A DNA stretch of 7,003 bases. It comes from Kiloniellales bacterium (GTDB lineage Bacteria > Pseudomonadota > Alphaproteobacteria > Kiloniellales > JAKSBE01). Shown here in pieces: positions 1 through 5,302 of this stretch. The position numbers were made by a program, and so were the translations under genes. Numbering within the stretch: the first letter of the stretch is position 1; each line of letters starts with the position of its first letter. Below the pieces are notes generated by a model. The model was not told the DNA's origin. It saw nothing but the letters and a program-made list of their open reading frames with translations, and ran no database searches. The DNA lies in NCBI GenBank assembly GCA_030067055.1, contig JASJAL010000390.1, forward strand, positions 1 to 7,003. The letters run 5' to 3'.

Positions 1-1
1 C

Positions 2-478
2 TTGATGCCGCTGACGGTGGCCGGCTTCTCGGGCGGCGGCGGGCCGGACTGGCTGACCCAGGTCACCGCCCTGCTCGGCCACGGCCAGCCGCTCTATCTG
101 GTGATCTACGTCGCCATGATCGTGTTCTTCTGTTTCTTCTACACTTCGATCGTCTTCAATCCGGCAGATACTGCTGACAACCTGAAGAAGCACGGCGGCT
201 TCATCCCGGGCATCCGGCCCGGGGCCAACACGGCCGAGTACCTGAACTATCTCCAGGTCCGCCTGACCGTGGTCGGCGCCGCCTATTTGGCCCTGGTCTG
301 CCTGCTGCCCGAGCTGCTGATCACCCAGTACGCCGTGCCCTTCTACTTCGGCGGGACCAGCCTGCTGATCGTGGTTTCGGTGACTATGGATACCGTGGGG
401 CAGATCCATTCGCATCTGCTGGCACATCAATATGAAGGCCTCATCAAGAAGGCCAAGCTTCGGGGGAGGCGCGGTTGA
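2..478 (+). CDS. secY: Protein translocase subunit SecY, C-terminal part (5' truncated)
   Basis: SecY is the channel-forming subunit of the SecYEG translocon in the inner membrane, which passes unfolded proteins driven by SecA or the ribosome. The window opens inside the gene: 158 codons remain of a family length near 440. Three hydrophobic segments are visible at residues 31-52, 86-107 and 114-132, matching TM8, TM9 and TM10. The cytoplasmic loop between TM8 and TM9 (residues 53-80) carries NPADTADNLKKHGGFIPGIR; the arginine of PGIRPG (residue 72) matches the loop residue needed for SecA-driven transport in E. coli. FGGTSLLIVV (116-125) and the basic tail HQYEGLIKKAKLRG (142-155) are typical of SecY C-termini. 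The Met-Met at the left edge lies within the protein and is not the true start. The stop codon overlaps the adk start by four bases, so the two genes are probably cotranscribed and translationally coupled. Confidence 0.97.
   Translation: MMPLTVAGFSGGGGPDWLTQVTALLGHGQPLYLVIYVAMIVFFCFFYTSIVFNPADTADNLKKHGGFIPGIRPGANTAEYLNYLQVRLTVVGAAYLALVCLLPELLITQYAVPFYFGGTSLLIVVSVTMDTVGQIHSHLLAHQYEGLIKKAKLRGRRG
465..469 (+). promoter_or_regulatory. Ribosome binding site that decides the TTG start of adk
   Basis: GGAGG at 465-469 lies inside the last codons of secY, five bases before the TTG at 475. This strong Shine-Dalgarno match supports the rare TTG codon as the real adk start; the resulting N-terminus MNVILLGPPGAGKGT is exactly where adenylate kinases begin. 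Confidence 0.8.
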
Positions 479-1125
479 ACGTAATTCTTCTTGGGCCGCC
501 GGGCGCAGGCAAGGGGACGCAGGCGAAGCGGTTGGAGGAGCGCCACAATCTGGTCCAGCTCTCGACCGGCGACATGCTGCGGGCCCTGGTCGCCTCGGGC
601 AGCGCTCTGGGCAAGGAAGCCAAGGCGGTGATGGACGCCGGCAAGCTTATGCCCGACGAGCTCATGGTGCAGATGATCTCGGACCGAATCGACGAGCCTG
701 ACTGCAAGGACGGCTTCATCCTGGACGGCTTTCCGCGGACCGCCGCGCAGGCCGAATCCCTGGACGAGATGCTGGCCAAGAAGGGGCTGAAGCTCGACCG
801 GGTGATCCAGCTCGAGGTCGACGAGGAGGCCTTGGTCGGCCGGATCACCGGGCGGTTTTCCTGCACCAACTGCGGAGCCGGCTACCACGACGAGTTCCAG
901 CGGCCGAAGTCCGAGGGCGTCTGCGACAGCTGCGGTGGAACCGAATTCCGCCGCCGCGATGACGACAACGAGGCGACGGTACGGGCCCGGCTGGAGGCCT
1001 ATCACGCCCAGACGGCCCCGATCCTGCCCTACTACGCGCAGGCCGGCGTTCTGCAGGGCGTCGACGGGATGGCCGATATCGACGAGGTCACCCGCCAAAT
1101 CGAGGGGGTCTTGGACCGGGCATGA
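475..1125 (+). CDS. adk: Adenylate kinase, long form with Cys4 zinc-type LID
   Basis: Adk is a cytosolic enzyme that interconverts ATP + AMP and 2 ADP, setting the adenylate balance. The 216-residue protein has the long-form length. The P-loop GPPGAGKGT is at residues 7-15, the AMP-binding STGDMLR at 30-36, and the DGFPRT signature at 84-89. The LID (about 122-160) carries C130-x2-C133 and C150-x2-C153, the four-cysteine pattern that holds a structural zinc in Gram-positive and some proteobacterial enzymes; zinc binding here is inferred from the cysteines. Conserved arginines follow in RRRDDDNEATVRARL (159-173). The start is TTG at 475, supported by GGAGG five bases upstream and by the P-loop lying right after it. 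It overlaps the secY stop as TTGA, implying coupled translation and cotranscription with the translocon gene. The secY-adk pair is widely conserved in bacteria. No promoter of its own is visible. Confidence 0.97.
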   Translation: MNVILLGPPGAGKGTQAKRLEERHNLVQLSTGDMLRALVASGSALGKEAKAVMDAGKLMPDELMVQMISDRIDEPDCKDGFILDGFPRTAAQAESLDEMLAKKGLKLDRVIQLEVDEEALVGRITGRFSCTNCGAGYHDEFQRPKSEGVCDSCGGTEFRRRDDDNEATVRARLEAYHAQTAPILPYYAQAGVLQGVDGMADIDEVTRQIEGVLDRA

Positions 1126-1128
1126 GTG

Positions 1129-1156
1129 TTGACTTGCCGATGCCGGGACCTATAAT
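1129..1156 (+). promoter_or_regulatory. Near-consensus sigma-70 promoter upstream of rpsM
   Basis: TTGACT at 1129-1134 (5 of 6 to the -35 consensus) and TATAAT at 1151-1156 (perfect -10) are separated by 16 bases. The promoter starts four bases after the adk stop. Transcription would start near 1162-1164, giving an rpsM leader of about 60 bases. It would let rpsM-rpsK-rpoA-rplQ be transcribed independently of secY-adk. Such an exact match is rare in DNA this GC-rich. The start site is inferred, not observed. Confidence 0.8.
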
Positions 1157-1160
1157 CGCG

Positions 1161-1188
1161 CGTCCCCGACGCCAGCGCGGCCGGGGCG
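1161..1188 (+). promoter_or_regulatory. Leader hairpin at the predicted 5' end of the rpsM transcript
   Basis: CCCCG (1164-1168) pairs with CGGGG (1182-1186). After a two-base bulge (AC, 1169-1170), GCC (1171-1173) pairs with GGC (1179-1181), leaving the five-base loop AGCGC. A further CG/CG pair beyond a bulged T1163 can extend the base. The hairpin would begin within a few bases of the predicted transcript start. It could protect the 5' end, take part in ribosomal-protein autoregulation, or slow read-through from adk. No T-tract follows, so a normal intrinsic terminator is unlikely. The function is inferred. Confidence 0.5.
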
Positions 1189-1225
1189 TTTGCGCTTGTC
1201 CATATTTCTTGAGGAGTAGAGCGGC

Positions 1226-1606
1226 GTGGCTCGTATAGCTGGCGTCAATATCCCGACTCAGAAGCGCGTCGTGATCGGGCTGACCTATATCCATGGAATC
1301 GGCCAGACCAAGGCCACGGAGATCTGCGCGAAGGTCGGCATTCCGGCCGAGCGGCGGGTCAACGAGTTGACCGACGACGAGGTCGTGCGGATCCGCGAGA
1401 CCATCGACCGCGACTACAGCGTCGAAGGCGACTTGCGGCGCGAGGTCGCGATGAACATCAAGCGCCTCATGGACCTGGGCTGCTACCGGGGCCTGCGGCA
1501 CCGCAAGGGGCTGCCGGTCCGGGGCCAGCGGACCAACACCAATGCCCGCACGCGCAAGGGCCCGGCGCGGGCCATCGCAGGCAAGAAAAAAGCAGTAAAG
1601 AAATAG
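1226..1606 (+). CDS. rpsM: 30S ribosomal protein S13
   Basis: S13 sits in the head of the 30S subunit, binds 16S rRNA, contacts the P-site tRNA and forms bridges to the 50S subunit. The 126-residue product opens with [10 protein letters not shown], has the H2TH fold region with YIHGIG (residues 21-26), and carries the S13 signature [14 protein letters not shown] (88-101), followed by the basic C-terminal tail ending GKKKAVKK that reaches toward tRNA. The length is normal for the family. The start is GTG at 1226, supported by GAGGAG at 1211-1216 nine bases upstream and by the conserved N-terminus. It is the first gene after a strong promoter and leader hairpin, and rpsK follows nine bases after its stop. 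In E. coli the same position is the first gene of the alpha operon. Confidence 0.98.
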   Translation: MARIAGVNIPTQKRVVIGLTYIHGIGQTKATEICAKVGIPAERRVNELTDDEVVRIRETIDRDYSVEGDLRREVAMNIKRLMDLGCYRGLRHRKGLPVRGQRTNTNARTRKGPARAIAGKKKAVKK

Positions 1607-1615
1607 GGCTCGGAA

Positions 1616-2005
1616 ATGGCTAAGGCTCAACCACGTTTGCGGCGCCGCGAGCGCAAGAACATCACCTCCGGCATCGCGCACGTGAACGCGACCTTCAATA
1701 ACACGATCATCACCATCACCGACGTTCAGGGGAACGCGATCTCGTGGTCTTCGGCTGGGGGACAGGGCTTCAAGGGGTCACGTAAGTCGACCCCCTACGC
1801 CGCGCAGATGGCCGGCGAGGATGCCGGTCGCAAGGCCCAGGAACACGGGATGAAGACCTTAGAGGTCAACGTCAAGGGACCGGGCTCGGGCCGCGAGTCG
1901 GCGCTTCGGGCCCTGCAAGCGATCGGCTTCACGATCACCGCCATTCGGGACGTGACACCGATTCCGCACAACGGCTGCCGGCCGCCCAAGCGCCGCCGCG
2001 TCTGA
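1616..2005 (+). CDS. rpsK: 30S ribosomal protein S11
   Basis: S11 is part of the platform of the 30S subunit, where it lines the mRNA exit channel together with S7 and S18. The 129-residue protein has the usual length. Recognisable stretches are [18 protein letters not shown] (residues 19-36), [14 protein letters not shown] (51-64) and the C-terminal signature [19 protein letters not shown] (111-129), which is nearly invariant in bacteria. The start is ATG at 1616, nine bases after the rpsM stop; a modest AGGG at 1605-1608, overlapping the rpsM stop, is the likely ribosome binding site, so coupling to rpsM is plausible. rpsD, which follows rpsK in E. coli, is not here; the next gene is rpoA after a 126-base spacer. 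Confidence 0.98.
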   Translation: MAKAQPRLRRRERKNITSGIAHVNATFNNTIITITDVQGNAISWSSAGGQGFKGSRKSTPYAAQMAGEDAGRKAQEHGMKTLEVNVKGPGSGRESALRALQAIGFTITAIRDVTPIPHNGCRPPKRRRV

Positions 2006-2041
2006 CGCGGCTGCGAACGGGCCCACGGCAACCCGAAGAGA

Positions 2042-2090
2042 CTTTGCCGGTCGACGGGATAGGCCCAGCGGCCGGGCGGCGCGGGCAAGG
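2042..2090 (+). other. Possible stem-loop in the rpsK-rpoA spacer
   Basis: The 126-base spacer between rpsK and rpoA has no ORF of note and no convincing promoter. CTTTGCC (2042-2048) can pair with GGCAAGG (2084-2090) over seven positions with one G-T wobble. Inside, GCCC (2063-2066) pairs with GGGC (2074-2077) around a seven-base loop. Large internal loops and the GC-rich sequence allow other folds, so this is a weak call. A role in mRNA processing or in setting rpoA translation is conceivable but not shown. Confidence 0.25.
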
Positions 2091-2131
2091 CGTCGCATGT
2101 ATTTCCGCCTGCTAGACACGAGGGTGCAGCC

Positions 2132-3148
2132 GTGCTGCAGAAGAACTGGACAGAACTAATCAAGCCCAACAAGCTCGACATCCAGCCGGGTGCCGATCCC
2201 GATCGCCTGGCCAAGGTGGTCGCGGACCCACTCGAACGCGGTTTCGGCCTGACCCTGGGCAACGCCCTGCGTCGCGTGCTTTTATCGTCGCTACAGGGTG
2301 CCGCGGTAACCTCGATCCAGGTCGACGGGGTGCTCCACGAGTTCTCATCGATCCCCGGGGTCCGGGAGGACGTCACCGACATCGTCCTCAACGTCAAGTC
2401 GATCGCCCTGCGCATGCATGGTGAAGGGCCGAAGCGCATGCGCTTGCGCGCCGAGGGGCCCGGCGAAGTTTCGGCTGGTCAGATCGAGACCGGTCATGAC
2501 ATCGAGGTTATGAACCCGGAACTCGTCATCTGCACCCTCGACGACGGTGCGCGCCTGGACATGGAACTGACCGTAGAGTCCGGCAAGGGCTACGTTCCAG
2601 GGACACAGAATCGCCCCGAGGATGCCCCGATTGGCCTGATCCCGGTCGACGCCGTCTTCTCGCCGGTTCGCAAGGTCGCCTACAAGGTCGACAACACTCG
2701 GGTCGGCCAGGTCACCGACTACGACAAGCTGACCATGGAGGTCGAGACCAACGGCGCGGTCACGCCCGAGGACGCGGTGGCTCTGGCAGCCCGGATCTTG
2801 CAGGACCAGCTGCAGCTCTTCATCAACTTCGAGGAGCCCAGCGTGCGCGAGGTGGAGGAGCGGCCCAGCGAGCCGCCCTTCAACCGCAACCTGCTGCGCA
2901 AGGTGGACGAGCTCGAACTCTCGGTCCGTTCGGCCAACTGCCTGAAGAACGACAACATCGTTTACATCGGCGACCTTGTTCAGAAGAGCGAGGCCGAGAT
3001 GCTGCGGACCCCGAACTTCGGCCGCAAGTCGCTGAACGAGATCAAGGAGGTTCTGTCTCAGATGGGCCTCCACCTGGGGATGGAGATCCCCACTTGGCCG
3101 CCCGAGAACATCGAGGAGATGGTCAAGAAGCTCGAGGAGCCCTACTGA
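2132..3148 (+). CDS. rpoA: DNA-directed RNA polymerase subunit alpha
   Basis: The alpha subunit dimerises to start RNA polymerase assembly, and through its C-terminal domain binds UP elements and transcription activators. The product has 338 residues, the usual alphaproteobacterial length. The N-terminal domain (about 1-235) includes [20 protein letters not shown] (34-53), the dimerisation and beta-contact helix. A linker of about 20 residues rich in Glu and Pro follows. The C-terminal domain (about 255-325) has [12 protein letters not shown] (261-272), where Arg266 matches the DNA-contacting Arg265 of E. coli, and [16 protein letters not shown] (293-308), then the GMEIPTWPP end. The start is GTG at 2132 with GAGGG at 2120-2124, seven bases upstream; MLQKNW is the expected N-terminus. 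It lies between rpsK and rplQ, as in most bacteria, so polymerase and ribosome production are linked. Confidence 0.98.
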   Translation: MLQKNWTELIKPNKLDIQPGADPDRLAKVVADPLERGFGLTLGNALRRVLLSSLQGAAVTSIQVDGVLHEFSSIPGVREDVTDIVLNVKSIALRMHGEGPKRMRLRAEGPGEVSAGQIETGHDIEVMNPELVICTLDDGARLDMELTVESGKGYVPGTQNRPEDAPIGLIPVDAVFSPVRKVAYKVDNTRVGQVTDYDKLTMEVETNGAVTPEDAVALAARILQDQLQLFINFEEPSVREVEERPSEPPFNRNLLRKVDELELSVRSANCLKNDNIVYIGDLVQKSEAEMLRTPNFGRKSLNEIKEVLSQMGLHLGMEIPTWPPENIEEMVKKLEEPY

Positions 3149-3177
3149 GCGGCCGATCGAGCCGATCCCGAGGTTTA

Positions 3178-3225
3178 GCCCGCCGTACACGAGCCCAGCG
3201 AGGTGCTTGGGCCGCGGCGGCGGGT
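3178..3225 (+). other. Structured spacer between rpoA and rplQ (two-part stem-loop)
   Basis: CCCGCCG (3179-3185) is perfectly complementary to CGGCGGG (3218-3224), with a possible extra G-T pair outside. Within it, GCCCA (3193-3197) pairs with TGGGC (3208-3212) and GC (3198-3199) with GC (3205-3206) across a bulged T3207, leaving the loop GAGGT. It lies in the 126-base spacer, about 36 bases before the rplQ ribosome binding site. No T-run follows, so it is not an ordinary terminator. An intercistronic processing or stability element is the most likely role, by inference. Confidence 0.45.
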
Positions 3226-3274
3226 CGTGAAATCGGTCTCGTGCGCGAGGCCAGGATGATGAGGAGGAGCCACG

Positions 3275-3703
3275 ATGCGCCACGGAATGAGCGGCCGGAA
3301 GTTCAACCGGTCAAGCCCGCACCGTCAGGCCATGTTCGCCAACATGGCGGCGGCCCTGGTGAAGCACGAGCAGATCAAGACCACCCTGCCCAAGGCCAAG
3401 GATCTGCGCCGCGTCGTGGACCGCCTGATCACCCTGGGTAAGCGCGGCGACCTGCACTCTCGGCGTCAGGCCCTGTCGGTCCTGCGGGACAGCAAGATCA
3501 CGGCCAAGCTCTTCGACGAGCTGGCGGCGCGTTACAAGGACCGCCCCGGCGGCTACACCCGGGTTCTCAAGGCCGGTTTCCGCTACGGCGACATGGCGCC
3601 CATGGCAGTGATCGAACTGGTCGACCGCGATCCCGAGGCGAAGGGGCAGGACTCCGGCCCGACCCAGGAGCAAGAGGTCGAGGACACCGAGGCCGAGGAA
3701 TAG
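3275..3703 (+). CDS. rplQ: 50S ribosomal protein L17
   Basis: L17 binds 23S rRNA near the polypeptide exit tunnel of the 50S subunit. The protein has 142 residues. The conserved N-terminal half begins [17 protein letters not shown] and includes [20 protein letters not shown] (residues 22-41); the C-terminal part of the core shows [20 protein letters not shown] (92-111). After VIELVDRD (112-119) comes a tail of about 23 residues rich in Glu, Asp and Gln, absent from short L17 proteins of about 120-127 residues and found in some alphaproteobacterial ones. The start is ATG at 3275, set by a very strong AGGAGG at 3262-3267, seven bases upstream. It is the last gene of the unit: a clear terminator begins 41 bases after its stop. 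Confidence 0.98.
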   Translation: MRHGMSGRKFNRSSPHRQAMFANMAAALVKHEQIKTTLPKAKDLRRVVDRLITLGKRGDLHSRRQALSVLRDSKITAKLFDELAARYKDRPGGYTRVLKAGFRYGDMAPMAVIELVDRDPEAKGQDSGPTQEQEVEDTEAEE

Positions 3704-3721
3704 GAAGCGACCGGCGTCGTG

Positions 3722-3734
3722 CCTCGTGCCGAGG
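3722..3734 (+). other. Small hairpin between rplQ and its terminator
   Basis: CCTCG (3722-3726) and CGAGG (3730-3734) form a five-pair stem with the loop TGC. It has no T-run and sits ten bases before the main terminator. It may help stop 3' trimming or may be chance; it is noted because the repeat is exact. Confidence 0.3.
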
Positions 3735-3743
3735 AGATGGAGC

Positions 3744-3781
3744 GCGGCAGCTTCCGAACTGGAGGCTGCCGTCTTTGCTTT
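3744..3781 (+). terminator. Intrinsic terminator after rplQ
   Basis: CGGCAGCTTCC (3745-3755) pairs with GGAGGCTGCCG (3761-3771) over eleven positions with a single T-G wobble, around the loop GAACT. The stem is followed by TCTTTGCTTT, a broken but T-rich tract. This is the strongest hairpin in the window and should end the rpsM-rpsK-rpoA-rplQ transcript, separating it from the protease gene that starts 46 bases further on. Confidence 0.88.
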
Positions 3782-3827
3782 GACGATCAGAATCGCGTGA
3801 TTTGAAGCTGTGGCCGGGTGTGCCTAA

Positions 3828-5258
3828 ATGAGGTTCATGCGAGTCCGGGGAATTCTGTCATCGAAGTGCCTAGTTCTGTTGCTGGCGCTGACGATGCACG
3901 GCCCGGCCCTGGCGCAGGAGCGGGCGGTCCCGACCTCCCGCGACGAGGTCATGCTGAGCTTCGCGCCCGTGGTCAAGAAGGCCGCGCCGGCGGTGGTCAA
4001 CATCTACACCAAGAAGGTCGTGCGCCAGCGGGCGGTCGCGCCGCTGTTCAACGATCCCTTGTTCCGGCGCTTCTTCGGCGATGATTTCGGATTTCTCGGT
4101 CGCCCCCGGGAGCGGGTACAGAACTCCCTGGGCTCGGGTGTGATCGTCGACGCCGAAGGCCTCGTGGTGACCAACCATCACGTCATCGAGGGTGCCGACG
4201 AGATCCGGGTCGTTCTGTCGGACCTGCGCGAGTATCCGGCCGAGCTGGTGCTCAGCGACGACCGAACCGATCTGGCCATTCTGCGGATCGAACCGGCCCA
4301 GGAGCGGCTGCCTGTGATCCGCTTGCGCGATTCCGACGACCTGGAGGTCGGCGACCTCGTCTTGGCGATCGGCAATCCCTTTGGCGTCGGCCAGACGGTG
4401 ACCAGCGGCATCGTCTCGGCGCTGGCCCGGACCCAGGTCGGCATCTCCGACTACAGCTTCTTCATCCAGACCGACGCCGCGATCAATCCCGGCAATTCCG
4501 GCGGAGCGCTGGTCACCATGGACGGCCAGCTGGTCGGCATCAACACGGCGATTTTCTCGCGCAGCGGCGGGTCGATCGGGATCGGCTTCGCGATCCCCGC
4601 CAACATGGTCCGCTCGGTGATCGCCAGCGCCAAGGGCGATGGCCGCATCGTTCGGCCCTGGCTCGGCTTCGTCGGCCAGACCCTGACCGCGGAGCTGGCC
4701 GAAGGTTTCGGCCTGCCGCGACCCGGCGGCGTTCTGGTCAACCAGCTCTATCCGGGTGGTCCGGCCGAAAAGGCCGGCCTCAAGGTCGGCGACGTGGTCG
4801 TGACGGTCGACGACCAGACCGTCAACGACGTCACCTCGCTGCGCTTCCGCGTCGCAACCGAAGTCCCGGGCGGTGACGTGCCGCTGGAGGTCTGGCGCGA
4901 CCGCGCCAAGGCGCGGGTGCAGCTGCCGCTGATGGCGCCGCCGGAGACGCCGGAGCGCGAAGCCCGCCTGCTGCGCGGCCGCCATCCCTTGAGCGGTGCT
5001 GTGGCCGCCAACCTGTCGCCGGCTCTGGCCGAGGAGCTCGACCTGCCCGGTGCCTGGGCGGGCGTCATCCTGACAGAGATCAAGCGCGGTTCGCCGGCCC
5101 GGCGCTTCCGCTTCAAGCCCGGCGACGTTATCCTCTCGATCAACGAGACCGAGGTCGGGACGACCCTCGATCTGAAGCGCCTGGTCGAGAGCAGCGATTC
5201 CTGGTCCATCAAGTTTCGCCGCGAGGGGCGGGTCAAGGTGGTCCGGATCGAGGCCTGA
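3828..5258 (+). CDS. Periplasmic Do/HtrA-family serine endoprotease (DegP/DegQ-like)
   Basis: This is a trypsin-fold protease and likely chaperone that degrades misfolded exported proteins in the periplasm. The 476-residue product has a signal peptide: basic n-region (MRFMRVR), hydrophobic core around CLVLLLAL (14-21), probable cleavage after ALA (residue 29). The protease domain (about 45-270) carries the triad His118 in TNHHVI, Asp148 in DRTDLAIL and Ser224 in NPGNSGGAL. PDZ1 spans about 275-368 (PWLGFVGQTL, SPxEKAGL-like GGPAEKAGLKVGD) and PDZ2 about 385-474 (GVILTEIKRGSPA, FKPGDVILSINE). Two PDZ domains and no C-terminal membrane segment favour DegP/DegQ over the single-PDZ DegS type; orthology within the family cannot be settled here, so no symbol is given. 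A TAA directly precedes ATG 3828, which bounds the start; ATG 3837 (residue 4) is an alternative. Neither has a good ribosome binding site (weak GGGTG at 3816-3820). It is separated from rplQ by a terminator and followed by rarA after 44 bases. Confidence 0.94.
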   Translation: MRFMRVRGILSSKCLVLLLALTMHGPALAQERAVPTSRDEVMLSFAPVVKKAAPAVVNIYTKKVVRQRAVAPLFNDPLFRRFFGDDFGFLGRPRERVQNSLGSGVIVDAEGLVVTNHHVIEGADEIRVVLSDLREYPAELVLSDDRTDLAILRIEPAQERLPVIRLRDSDDLEVGDLVLAIGNPFGVGQTVTSGIVSALARTQVGISDYSFFIQTDAAINPGNSGGALVTMDGQLVGINTAIFSRSGGSIGIGFAIPANMVRSVIASAKGDGRIVRPWLGFVGQTLTAELAEGFGLPRPGGVLVNQLYPGGPAEKAGLKVGDVVVTVDDQTVNDVTSLRFRVATEVPGGDVPLEVWRDRAKARVQLPLMAPPETPEREARLLRGRHPLSGAVAANLSPALAEELDLPGAWAGVILTEIKRGSPARRFRFKPGDVILSINETEVGTTLDLKRLVESSDSWSIKFRREGRVKVVRIEA

Positions 5259-5302
5259 GGCCGATCCTGGACAAGCAGCGGAAGCAGTCGGCAGGAAGGG
5301 AA

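Noticed and set aside
3152..3167. Direct repeat GCCGATC twice just after rpoA
   Set aside because: Two seven-base copies nine bases apart are too short and GC-rich to separate from chance, and no operator of this form is known to me.
2345..3283. A 312-codon minus-strand frame opposite rpoA
   Set aside because: It mirrors rpoA codons, shows no recognisable domain and has no ribosome binding site worth noting; it is a shadow of rpoA.
3754..3780. GAACT in the terminator loop as an envelope-stress sigma-E-type -35 for the protease gene
   Set aside because: It is part of the terminator hairpin and no matching -10 element is found at 15-17 bases.
3790..3794. GANTC (CcrM-type methylation) sites in spacers, at 3790-3794 and 6640-6644
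   Set aside because: At this base composition GANTC is expected about once per 300 bases, so two in the spacers is what chance gives.
3780..3807. TTGACG (3780-3785) as a -35 for the protease gene
   Set aside because: The hexamer is good but overlaps the terminator tail, and nothing close to a -10 lies 15-18 bases downstream (TTTGAA or TTGAAG at best). The true protease promoter remains unidentified.
3870..4985. A 371-codon minus-strand frame inside the protease gene
   Set aside because: It lies fully within a gene with an intact catalytic triad and two PDZ domains, and its Asp/Arg/Gln-rich translation is typical of GC-rich antisense.
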